Shown: piece after piece, positions 49,311 through 58,095 of the stretch
Position numbering within the stretch: position 1 is the first letter of the stretch
How the letters are laid out: each line of letters begins with the position of its first letter
Source of the DNA: an uncultured Ruminococcus sp.
GTDB taxonomy: Bacteria; Bacillota; Clostridia; Oscillospirales; Acutalibacteraceae
Assembly: GCA_905234535.1 (NCBI GenBank)
Contig: CAJOII010000010.1
Location: 1-64,000 of the forward strand
DNA: 64,000 nucleotides
Reading direction: 5' to 3'
Translations under genes and position numbers: made by a program
Notes under the pieces: model-generated
The model's database searches: none
Seen by the model: the letters and a program-made list of their open reading frames with translations, nothing else
What the model was told of the DNA's origin: nothing

Positions 49311-50573
49311 TTATAGTTCCAAACTGTTTTTGTTCAACAAAAACCGGCGGATACCCATTGTTACGATACCCATTTCATCCCTGCGTGGCTTTATATTATC
49401 CTTAACAACAATTATTTTTTTGAACGAATCTCCGATCGCGTTTAGCGGACGTTCTTCCTGCTTTCTTTTTTCGTCAGTCGGCATTGCAAACGCGGATTGG
49501 ATATAATACTTTTCGCTTCCTTTTGTCGCGACAAAGTCAACCTCCAAATGCTTTTTTTCGGTTTTATTTTCGGTGTTTTTGCCGAAAACCTCCACCAGTC
49601 CGACATCTACGCGATACCCTCTGATTCGGAGCTCATTGTATATAATGTTCTCCATAATGTGGTTTTCTTCTGTTTGCCGAAAATTCAGTCTGGCATTACG
49701 AAGTCCGACGTCCTCAAAATAGAACTTTGTCGGTGAGCCAATATATTTTCTCCCCTTTATATCATATCTGACTGCCTTGCTGACCAAAAAAGCGTCCGTC
49801 AAATAGTCGATATACTTTTTCAGGGTTTTATCACTGATGGTCTTGTTTTTGACACTTTTAAATGTCTTTGACAGCTTTAGCGGATTTGTCAGCGAACCAA
49901 CGGCGGAAGCGAGAATATCCACCAACTCATCCAATTCCTCACGATTACGGATCTTGTGGCGGTCGATGATATCCGACAAGTACACCTTTTGAAACAGATT
50001 GATCAAATACTCTGCTTTTTCCTCATCGGTCTCGCGCGTCAAAATCAACGGCAATCCGCCGTAAGTATAATAATCCTCCCACGCATCCTCCTCGCTGCCC
50101 GGATACGCAGAGCTAAACTCACGAAAAGACAACGGATACATCCGTATTTCATCACCGCGTCCGCGGAACTCAGTAATAACATCGGAAGAGAGAAACTTTG
50201 AATTGCTTCCTGTTGCATAAACATCTGCGTTCCGAATATGCAAAAGGCTGTTCAGCACATCTTCAAACTCGCTCAGCAGTTGTACCTCGTCAAGAATAAT
50301 ATAATACGTTTCTTTGTCTTTGATACGATCTTTCAGGTAAGCAAGCATTTGATTCGGATCACGAAGCTCCTTGTTGCTGCGGTCATCCAGCGCGACCTCA
50401 ATAATATGATCCTCGGCAACGCCTTTTTCAATCAAATAATTGTGAAACAGATTAAACAAAAGATAGGATTTTCCGCATCTGCGAACGCCTGTAACTACTT
50501 TTATCAAACCGTTATTTTCCCGACGGATCAAACGGTTCAAATACAAATCTCTTTTTATTTCCATAATGCACAT
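49311..50573 (-). CDS. ATP-binding protein, AAA_14 + DUF4143
   Basis: VVTGVRRCGKSYLLFNLF; YYIILDEVQLLSEFEDVLNSLLHIRNADVYATGSNSKFLS; C-terminal DFVATKGSEKYYIQSAF. Confidence 0.93.
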   Translation of the reverse strand: MCIMEIKRDLYLNRLIRRENNGLIKVVTGVRRCGKSYLLFNLFHNYLIEKGVAEDHIIEVALDDRSNKELRDPNQMLAYLKDRIKDKETYYIILDEVQLLSEFEDVLNSLLHIRNADVYATGSNSKFLSSDVITEFRGRGDEIRMYPLSFREFSSAYPGSEEDAWEDYYTYGGLPLILTRETDEEKAEYLINLFQKVYLSDIIDRHKIRNREELDELVDILASAVGSLTNPLKLSKTFKSVKNKTISDKTLKKYIDYLTDAFLVSKAVRYDIKGRKYIGSPTKFYFEDVGLRNARLNFRQTEENHIMENIIYNELRIRGYRVDVGLVEVFGKNTENKTEKKHLEVDFVATKGSEKYYIQSAFAMPTDEKRKQEERPLNAIGDSFKKIIVVKDNIKPRRDEMGIVTMGIRRFLLNKNSLEL

Positions 50574-50701
50574 ATTTCTATAAATATTGTATTTACACCT
50601 TTTTTCGTAATATATTATATAATGTTTCCTTAATCATGTCAAGTATTCATAAATCGAACAACGCCGCAAGCTGAAATAAATCAACCTGCGACACTGTTCC
50701 A

Positions 50702-50803
50702 TTATACCGCCAACGCGTATTGATATGTAATCCTCTCAACCTGTCCCCTCTCACACCACGAACTCCGCATAAAATCTGTTTGTCGTACGTGGCACATTAT
50801 GTT
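50702..50803 (-). repeat. att repeat copy C (right end of element, attR core TT at 50802-50803)
   Basis: Same 100-bp tail as copies A and B, fused in frame to the SASP. Confidence 0.92.
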
Positions 50804-50959
50804 GACCATCTGACCGCCGACGGAACCCGCCTGTCTGGAAGTCAGATCGCCGTTGTAACCCTGCTTGAGGTTGACGCCGACCTCGGAAGCCGCTTCCATC
50901 TTAAAGCGCTCCAAAGCCTCTCTTGCCTCGGGGACAGCGATGTTGGACTTGTTAGCCAT
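50702..50959 (-). CDS. Alpha/beta-type small acid-soluble spore protein, C-terminus replaced by element-encoded tail (attR)
   Basis: MANKSNIAVPEAREALERFKMEAASEVGVNLKQGYNGDLTSRQAGSVGGQMV then NIMCHVRQTDFMRSSWCERGQVERITYQYALAV; SD GGAGAAAG upstream of ATG at 50959. Confidence 0.92.
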   Translation of the reverse strand: MANKSNIAVPEAREALERFKMEAASEVGVNLKQGYNGDLTSRQAGSVGGQMVNIMCHVRQTDFMRSSWCERGQVERITYQYALAV

Positions 50960-51260
50960 GATACTTTCTCCTTTTCTTTTTCTTGAGAAATATGAACAGA
51001 TCATACTTCTCTTCCTACTCTGACGGTATCCGCTTAAGGACCCGTCTCTTTCGCGACACAGACGCCGTATCTCCTCATACGGCGTCTGCCGCTTCTCGGA
51101 GAAATCCTGCGTCAACATCGCGCGGCACTCTTGCGCCGCAATATTATTATGTTCGCCGAGGAGCGCGATATTGATAGCAAATTCTGTCAGATTTCAAATA
51201 TTTTTTTAACGCGGATCAACTGCCGCGGCGCTCGATCGCTCTGTATAAGGACACAAAATA

Positions 51261-51293
51261 TCCCCCTGCGAATGTCAGTCAGACGCAAGGGGA
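51261..51293 (-). terminator. Terminator hairpin for the LRR-dockerin gene
   Basis: CCCCCTGCG / CGCAAGGGG with flanking A/T runs. Confidence 0.7.
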
Positions 51294-51329
51294 ATTTCTT
51301 ATTTTTTCAATCAAAAGCCGCCGGTCATA

Positions 51330-52205
51330 TCAGACAACAAAAACAGATTCGCCGATGTTGTAAGGATTCTCGATACGCGCGAGATATCTTTGGATCCGTG
51401 TCGCGTCAATGATATTCAGCCCGTCGCCGTCGACATCTCCCGCGAGCCTGATATAGCCGTCGGGATCCTCAGCGAGCTTTGCCAAGAAGCGCTGGATCTT
51501 CGTCGCGTCAATGATCGTTACCCTGCCGTCATGATCGGCGTCGCCGCGAAAGATCGCGCTTTCGGCGCTGATGTGATGCGCCCTCGCGTATTGCGCGGCA
51601 TAGGAATCGGGCGCGCACAGTATCGTCAGATCGCTGCAGCCGTCAAAGGCGTTCTCGCCGATATCCGTTACCGCGTCGGGGATATAGATGCTTCTCAGCT
51701 CCCCGCAGTTCAAAAAGGCGTTGTCTGCGATATAGGTACACGCTTTCGGCAGGGTGACGCTCTGAATACCCGCGCTCATGAACGCGTACGCGGGGATCGC
51801 CTCGACAGAAGTATCCCCAAGGTTGATGTCCCGCAGCAGAGAGGTCCCCGCAAAAGCGAATACGCCGATCTCCTTCAGGGATGACGGCAGGCGGACAGCG
51901 CGCAGCTCTGACGCGTTCTGAAAAGCATAGCCGCCTATTCTTAGAAGGGGCGAGGACGCGGTGAACGACCGCAGGGTCTCGCTGCCTGAGAAGGCGTATT
52001 CTCCGACAGCGGTAACATCTACCCCGCCGATCTCCTTGATCAGAGTGATGCCGCCGCTTGAGGACGAGCAGGAAACGACCGAGAAACCGTCGTCGACCTT
52101 TTCTACCGTCCACTCTCCGACGGTGATCACCGACTTCGCCGACACAGAGACCGCCGCGGCCGTCAGGATCGCAAGTATCATCAGAACGCAAAGCATTTTT
52201 TTCAT
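51330..52205 (-). CDS. Secreted BspA-type leucine-rich repeat protein with type I dockerin
   Basis: Signal peptide; ITLIKEIGGVDVTAVGEYAFSGSETLRSF repeats; dockerin FRGDADHDGRVTIIDATKIQRFLAKL...AGDVDGDGLNIIDATRIQRYLA. Confidence 0.93.
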   Translation of the reverse strand: MKKMLCVLMILAILTAAAVSVSAKSVITVGEWTVEKVDDGFSVVSCSSSSGGITLIKEIGGVDVTAVGEYAFSGSETLRSFTASSPLLRIGGYAFQNASELRAVRLPSSLKEIGVFAFAGTSLLRDINLGDTSVEAIPAYAFMSAGIQSVTLPKACTYIADNAFLNCGELRSIYIPDAVTDIGENAFDGCSDLTILCAPDSYAAQYARAHHISAESAIFRGDADHDGRVTIIDATKIQRFLAKLAEDPDGYIRLAGDVDGDGLNIIDATRIQRYLARIENPYNIGESVFVV

Positions 52206-52218
52206 AATCGTTACCTCA

Positions 52219-52377
52219 TTATCCCAGATCGTCGAGATCGATCTCGGTCGGATCTTCGATATCGTGATACTCTGTCGGCACAGCGGTCTCTATCGGAGGA
52301 CTGTAGAGTATCACATCGCTCAGATTCAGGCGAACTTCTTCCAGTTCGGGAGAAACATAGGGTCTTTTCACTTTCAT
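52219..52377 (-). CDS. 52-aa acidic-tailed small peptide
   Basis: MKVKRPYVSPELEEVRLNLSDVILYSPPIETAVPTEYHDIEDPTEIDLDDLG; SD AAGGAGAAAGAA before ATG. Confidence 0.7.
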   Translation of the reverse strand: MKVKRPYVSPELEEVRLNLSDVILYSPPIETAVPTEYHDIEDPTEIDLDDLG

Positions 52378-52390
52378 TTCTTTCTCCTTT

Positions 52391-55300
52391 TTATACAGGA
52401 AAGCTGCCTGTGACAGGGGATGACAGCGCGGTGACCTTTGCGCCGGTCCCGGAGTCGGTATAGGTGATATAGGCGTAGGCAGTGTAGTGACAGCCTTTGA
52501 AGTTGTTGTAGCTGTTCTGCACAGCGATGCTGACGCGGTTGAGCTCCGAGAGCGACGAAGCCTTCGCATTCGCGACCTTCATCGAGTGACCGCTGCCGTC
52601 GCTGATGTTTCCGACAGATCCCGAGAGCAGACCGGAGTGTGTCGCGTACGCCTTGAGGGTCGCGGCGCTCTTTGCGGAGGTGTTCGCGAGATCATCGGAT
52701 GAATAAACGAACAGCACGCCGTATACCGCGTCATCGGGAACGGCAACGCCCGTTCCTCCCGCGTTGAGATACCGCACGAGGAAATCGGCGTACATATGTC
52801 CGCCGTTTGCGTCGTCGCTCTTCTCTGCGGTAACGGTGTTCTCGTCGATATACGCCGCCCAGTCGGAGCCGGAGGCTTTCGTGCCGAATTTCGGCGCGAT
52901 CATCGTATTGCGCGTGATCACCATGCCGAAGCGCTCGAGGGTCGACAGACAGCGGTCGCCGACGACAAGCTCCTCGCCATCAAGCTCCGCCTCATACCAG
53001 CCGAGGAACACATCGTCCTCAGAAGCGCCCGCGGGCTTGTTATCAAGCACGCCGGTATCGCGCAGATCGACCGCCTGCGTGTTATAGGGCACATCCCTGA
53101 CGGTTTCGCTCTGCGTCAGGTTACCGCTCGCGTCATAATAGTAGTAGGTCAGCGTAAACCGATCGGGATACTGCGCCGGATCAGAGGCGTCGGCAGGAGC
53201 CTTCGCGCTGATGGTGGTGACATATGTCGCGGTGGTAATCCCCGCCTTGCTCCAGTCGATGCATTCCTTATAGATATTGACCTCGCTGTCAGAGGGAATA
53301 TGAGAAGCGATGGCCGCCGTATTCGTGCGCGGGATATTGCCGTCGAGAAACTCATACTCACACGGCACGCGGATCGTCGAGACGGCCTCGTCGCCGCCGC
53401 GGCGCGGGCGGTACTTGAACTCGTACACCGCGTACATCTTGTAGTACATCTTACCGGTCACGGTGTTGGAGTAGGTGACGGTGCCGTCCTTCTCGTATTT
53501 ACATTTGACAGCGATCTCTTTGGTCAGCTCCGTGTTCGTCACGGGGTCGTTGAGCGGGATCGCGGTTGTATTCGTTACATTCGCCGCAGTTCCGTCGAAG
53601 ATAAAGCTGAGGATACCGTTCTTCGTGTTCTCAGTCGTCGCGGGAACCTCGTACTCCTGTTCGTCTATATTCATCACATAGCTCTTGCCGACGACCGCGC
53701 CGCCGACCTGCACCGTCAGATACGAGCCGGAGTTGTAGAGGATGCGGTAGCAGTCGCTCTCGCCGTCTTTTGCGGTCTCGGTATCATAGTAAACGGAGGG
53801 CTCGAGATGCGGCGAGATCAGCGTATCGCCGTCGGGAGTGGTATACTCCGTCGGCAGCGGAACGGTAGCGCCCTTGTAGCCGACGATACGGTAGAAGTGC
53901 CGGTAGTCGTCGACCAGGGTGGTGTCGGCGTTGGTGTCGATATTCGGCTCCGAGTCCATCACATAGATCGTGCCGGTCTCGAGGGACTTTGCCTCATCGA
54001 CGACGACCCATGTGACATTATTGCCCGCCTTGGACGGAACCTCGATCAGCATATGATAGCCCTGCAGCAGCGCCTTCATGATCTTGTCGTTCTCTTCGCT
54101 GCAGACATACGCGGTGGACGAGGTGATGTTGTTGTTCGTCATCTCTGCGTACATAGAGGACCACGACGCCTTTCTGCCGTAGCCGTTGGTGCCGATGATA
54201 TTCGCGTCGGTGCCCTCACTGTCGACATCGCCGTCAAATTTCAGATAGATCACGCCGTTAGAGGAAGCAGTCGTTGCGAACTCCAGCGTGTTGTTGACAA
54301 AGCCGTTGACCTTGGCCCAGTATACCGAGCCGTCCGTCATCAGACCCGCCGACGAGGAGGTATCGGAGACGCCTAAGCCCGCTAAGTAAGCGCGCAGATC
54401 CTCGGGCGTGAAGTCGCCGGTGCGGGCGGTACGGTCAAAGCTGCCCGCGTCGTAGACGCCGTCGCCGTCGTCATCGTCGCTCAGTACGCCCGCCTGGACA
54501 AACATCTTGGAGATCGCGATGATGCACGCGCCGTTGGTATCCATATTCTCACTGTTTCCGACAGGGTTATCCACCCATCTGCCGTCGTAGCGGCCCCAGC
54601 GGCGATAATCAAAGCCGCGGGTCATGTAGGGGGTGGTGCCGCCCTTGAACGCCTTGATCTCCTGAACGGCGATCGAGGTGGTTGACTCTGCGAGGATGCT
54701 GTTCAGCGTACAGGAGTTCGATTCAGCCTGATCCTCTGAGAACTTTGAACGCCAGACCCAGATCTCTCCGGTCTCAAGCGTCTTTGCTTCATCGACCGCC
54801 ACCCATTCGTTCATTGTATTCGGGGTCGATTTTGAGGATGCGGCAGACGCTTTTGATGTATGCGTTATTTTCAGCGCAAGATGGTATTCTTTGAGCACCA
54901 GCCGGTAGATCGCGGTATTCGTATAAGTTGTAGGTGAAGTGTAATCGGTCAATCCGATGTTGTTCGCAACCGATGTATAGCTGATGTTTCCGCTGCTGTC
55001 AAAGCCTTCCCATGCGGCGTTTGTGACATCCCATTCATCCTGATCCTTCAGCCCCGCCTGGATTGCTAACTTTGCGATCGCCTGCGCAAGGAAGTAGTCT
55101 CCGGTCATATCCGTGCTGGAGTTCAAATAGGTATACTGCCATCTCGAGTCGTCTCTCGCCCAGAGGGAGTAGTCGAGTGTGACGCCGTCACGGTTGCCCC
55201 AGTAGCCTTCGCTGCTGCCGGTTGAACTGATATTCTTGATCACGAACATATCGTTCGTGTCCGCCGCGACCGTCAGGTTATCGGTTTGTCCTATAAAATC

Positions 55301-57793
55301 GCTTTCGCTGAACGACGGCGCTGTACATCCCGCCGCCATTTTCACGAAGATGATATTCGTCTTCGGTCCGTTAAAGCGCAGGATGCCTTTCTCGTCGGAC
55401 ACGGGATAGAGCCATGAGCCCTCTTGTCCGTCGTCCCATGTCCACGCGTAGTAGCTGCCCTCAGTGTATCTGAGATCCTCATATCGTGTATACAGATAGA
55501 CCGCGTTGTGGACAGCGGTGGTCTGCAGGTGTCCTTCCGCCCAGCCGGAGGGCTTCCACGCCGTAATGGTGTACAGCGCGCCCTGATCGACATTCAGATC
55601 GTCTGTCTGATTATAGACGACCTGCGCATCGCCGGTATAGTCTGCGATCACCTCGCCGAGCGACTTTGTCGTGTCAAATTCGGCGCCGTTCTTCACGCGG
55701 ACGAAGATGACCCTGCTCCTGATATTGTCAAACTGATAGTATCCGGCAGCGGTCTTGGCCGGATTCGCTTTGACCCACTGCTCATCATAAGCCTCTCCGC
55801 TGGTGCCAGCCCATGTATAGGCGTACCATTCGACCCCTGCCGAGTCAAAGTCTGACCCGTCGGCAGAGCCGCTCGCGTCCAGATAGACGGTATAGGTGCT
55901 GAAAGAGGCGGAAACATTGATACGGACATTCTTCGCGGGCATCGAGGCGATGGTGTAGGTGTTGTCGCCGTTATCGGTGACCGCCGCGTCATCGGAGGAG
56001 ACCGTCACGGTATAGCCGCTTGTCGCGGGGCTGACCGTAAAGGTCACCGAAGAGCCGTAGACGGCGGTCGAGGGGTTCGCGCCGTATGTAAAGCCGCAGG
56101 TATCGGTCTCGGTCGTATAGGTGATGTTATAAGCGCCGGCTGTACCCGCCGCGGTAACGGCGGTATCCTCGCTGACGGTCACGGTATAGCGCGTGCCGCC
56201 GGGGGTTCCGGTCGAGCCGGTCGAGGACCAGTCGATCCCGGAGTAGCCGGTATCGGGTGAGGCGCTAAGGGTCACCTGTGTCCCCGCGGGAACATAGCCG
56301 CCGCTTTCGACCGTGATCGTGTCGCTGCCGAGCGTATAGCTTGCGGTCAGTCCGGACACATTCGTCCCGCTGTAGCTGAGCTGACAGTAAGCGGGCGTCG
56401 TGGAGGTCGTAAGGGTATGCAGTCGATACAGGCTGCCGCTGATCGTCTGATTTCCGGCGTTATCGTCCAGCGACTTTCCGGAATCGAGAACGGGGATCGA
56501 TGAAGATACGGACGCCATGATCCGCGGCTCGTCTACCGCGAGCCACGCCATATCGTCCGAGCCCGTCTCCTTCGCTCTGAGGATGTGGTGCTTTCCGCTC
56601 AGGATATTGCTGCGGATCGCCGCGGCGGTGATCGTCGCCGTCGAAGAGCCCGCGGTCGAAGCGGTCACATTATCGAGCGAGGACAGACTGCCCCACGATA
56701 TGATACCGCTCTCCGATCCGATCAGAGATTTGCTCCTTAGCAGCGAGAGCACATCGTTCGGCGTCATACTCTCGCTGACGGCTCCCGCTTCGATCAGCGT
56801 CTTGGTCAGCGAGAGCAGCGCCTGACCCCACTCGCCGACATAGTCGGCGGTCTTGTTGTCGACCGGCACATCAAGCTCTGTCGTCGCCCAGCGGGAGTCA
56901 TAGCGGCTCCAGTTGCGGTAGGTATAGTTATAGTCCTGATACCCGATGAAGTCGGTATCGTATTCTTTATAATTTGCGTTGTCTGTATCGGAGAGGTCGG
57001 TCGAATAAACAGCGATACGCGAGAACTTGACCGCGCCCGCGGGATAGCTGTACAGGGTGCCGAAATTTGCCGTCAGGTAATCTTCTAAGGTAATTCCATG
57101 CCGCACCATGGTGTTCCGCCATGAGTCCATGACATACACCTGACCGTCGCCGCGGCTCAGGGTCTCCCACTCGTCGACGGCGATCCAGTGTCCGGCGTTC
57201 TTGTTGACCTGCAGCAGCAGATGGTAGCCCTGATTGATCCAGCCGATCATCTGGGCATAGGTGACATCGGTGCCCAAGGTAAGAGAGTCGCGGTTCGCGG
57301 CGGTTGAGTCAGCGCCCATTAACCCCCGGTAGCAAGCGTTCACCAGCGTGAAATCCTTGCCGAGAACATTCTGACAGAACTCGGATACCTTGCTCCACAC
57401 GAGGGCGTTCCCGTCGAAGCCGCTGTTATCGTTGAGATACTTGACCAGCACATCGGGGGTGAGTTCTTCGGGTGACGCCAGCCCCGCCTCGATGATCAGC
57501 TTTGTGATCGCGGTGACGAGACATCCGACATGACCGATAGTCTCACTTGAACCGAGCTGAACACTGCCCCATCGGCTGTCATATTGCAGCCAGGTGCGAA
57601 AGTCCTGACCGCTGTATGCGGTGCCGTCGATCGTGATCGAAACACCGTCGCTGTATTTTATGTTATCGGTGCCGAATTTGAGCGCGGTGCCGTAGTCGGG
57701 AGTGTCGCCCTCGGCGTTCACATGGATAACGGCGATACCCGACAGCATAACGACCGCCAGCAGCAGGCTGATCATCCTTTTTAGTCCTTGCAT
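52391..57793 (-). CDS. 1800-aa secreted multidomain protein: four C39-like peptidase domains, CBM26-like modules, repeat domains
   Basis: Signal peptide; FRTWLQYDSRWGSVQLGSSETIGHVGCLVTAITKL...NAGHWIAVDEW and three related domains; VYLYTRYEDLRYTEGSYYAWTWDDGQEG; LTYYYYDASGNLTQSETVRDVPYN. Confidence 0.9.
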   Translation of the reverse strand: MQGLKRMISLLLAVVMLSGIAVIHVNAEGDTPDYGTALKFGTDNIKYSDGVSITIDGTAYSGQDFRTWLQYDSRWGSVQLGSSETIGHVGCLVTAITKLIIEAGLASPEELTPDVLVKYLNDNSGFDGNALVWSKVSEFCQNVLGKDFTLVNACYRGLMGADSTAANRDSLTLGTDVTYAQMIGWINQGYHLLLQVNKNAGHWIAVDEWETLSRGDGQVYVMDSWRNTMVRHGITLEDYLTANFGTLYSYPAGAVKFSRIAVYSTDLSDTDNANYKEYDTDFIGYQDYNYTYRNWSRYDSRWATTELDVPVDNKTADYVGEWGQALLSLTKTLIEAGAVSESMTPNDVLSLLRSKSLIGSESGIISWGSLSSLDNVTASTAGSSTATITAAAIRSNILSGKHHILRAKETGSDDMAWLAVDEPRIMASVSSSIPVLDSGKSLDDNAGNQTISGSLYRLHTLTTSTTPAYCQLSYSGTNVSGLTASYTLGSDTITVESGGYVPAGTQVTLSASPDTGYSGIDWSSTGSTGTPGGTRYTVTVSEDTAVTAAGTAGAYNITYTTETDTCGFTYGANPSTAVYGSSVTFTVSPATSGYTVTVSSDDAAVTDNGDNTYTIASMPAKNVRINVSASFSTYTVYLDASGSADGSDFDSAGVEWYAYTWAGTSGEAYDEQWVKANPAKTAAGYYQFDNIRSRVIFVRVKNGAEFDTTKSLGEVIADYTGDAQVVYNQTDDLNVDQGALYTITAWKPSGWAEGHLQTTAVHNAVYLYTRYEDLRYTEGSYYAWTWDDGQEGSWLYPVSDEKGILRFNGPKTNIIFVKMAAGCTAPSFSESDFIGQTDNLTVAADTNDMFVIKNISSTGSSEGYWGNRDGVTLDYSLWARDDSRWQYTYLNSSTDMTGDYFLAQAIAKLAIQAGLKDQDEWDVTNAAWEGFDSSGNISYTSVANNIGLTDYTSPTTYTNTAIYRLVLKEYHLALKITHTSKASAASSKSTPNTMNEWVAVDEAKTLETGEIWVWRSKFSEDQAESNSCTLNSILAESTTSIAVQEIKAFKGGTTPYMTRGFDYRRWGRYDGRWVDNPVGNSENMDTNGACIIAISKMFVQAGVLSDDDDGDGVYDAGSFDRTARTGDFTPEDLRAYLAGLGVSDTSSSAGLMTDGSVYWAKVNGFVNNTLEFATTASSNGVIYLKFDGDVDSEGTDANIIGTNGYGRKASWSSMYAEMTNNNITSSTAYVCSEENDKIMKALLQGYHMLIEVPSKAGNNVTWVVVDEAKSLETGTIYVMDSEPNIDTNADTTLVDDYRHFYRIVGYKGATVPLPTEYTTPDGDTLISPHLEPSVYYDTETAKDGESDCYRILYNSGSYLTVQVGGAVVGKSYVMNIDEQEYEVPATTENTKNGILSFIFDGTAANVTNTTAIPLNDPVTNTELTKEIAVKCKYEKDGTVTYSNTVTGKMYYKMYAVYEFKYRPRRGGDEAVSTIRVPCEYEFLDGNIPRTNTAAIASHIPSDSEVNIYKECIDWSKAGITTATYVTTISAKAPADASDPAQYPDRFTLTYYYYDASGNLTQSETVRDVPYNTQAVDLRDTGVLDNKPAGASEDDVFLGWYEAELDGEELVVGDRCLSTLERFGMVITRNTMIAPKFGTKASGSDWAAYIDENTVTAEKSDDANGGHMYADFLVRYLNAGGTGVAVPDDAVYGVLFVYSSDDLANTSAKSAATLKAYATHSGLLSGSVGNISDGSGHSMKVANAKASSLSELNRVSIAVQNSYNNFKGCHYTAYAYITYTDSGTGAKVTALSSPVTGSFPV

Positions 57794-57992
57794 CAGATCA
57801 CATCCTTATAGATATACATTATATATTATAACCAAAAAATATCATCAGGTCAATACGAATTTAGTAAAAACGCCGTTCTGATTTGACCTTTTGCGTTTTG
57901 TCATAAAGAATAGACGCCCTGTCACGCGGTAATGTGATTCAAGAAATGATCTCAAACCGATATAAGAGAATCAGCGTTTTCGTCATCAAAAA

Positions 57993-58020
57993 AGGACACC
58001 CACCGGCTTGTGAGTGTCCT
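57993..58020 (-). terminator. Terminator hairpin for the G5 gene
   Basis: AGGACACtcaca.../GTGTCCT followed by TTTTTT on the minus strand. Confidence 0.75.
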
Positions 58021-58095
58021 GCTTTTGACTGAATGATACGCAGAAGCTCCGCGATCTTTGCGTATTTTACTATGATATCGCGATGATCTTCGGGA

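Larger units (their letters stand above)
18062..50803. mobile_element. About 32.7-kb integrative mobilizable element/defence island inserted in a SASP gene
   Basis: Large serine recombinase at the left end fused to SASP tail KKMIESYEKGLK; SASP head ending GSVGGQMV at the right end fused to the element tail; MobA/MobC and DUF927 helicase inside; no T4SS genes seen. Confidence 0.82.

Noticed and set aside
40872-50803. Integron-type cassette array (repeats as attC sites)
   Set aside because: No tyrosine IntI, no canonical RYYYAAC/GTTRRRY boxes, and the repeats match the serine recombinase tail/att junction instead.
52796-54376. 526-aa plus-strand ORF
   Set aside because: Antisense shadow of the GC-rich 1800-aa gene; low-complexity Arg/Asp/Val-rich translation with no domain signal.
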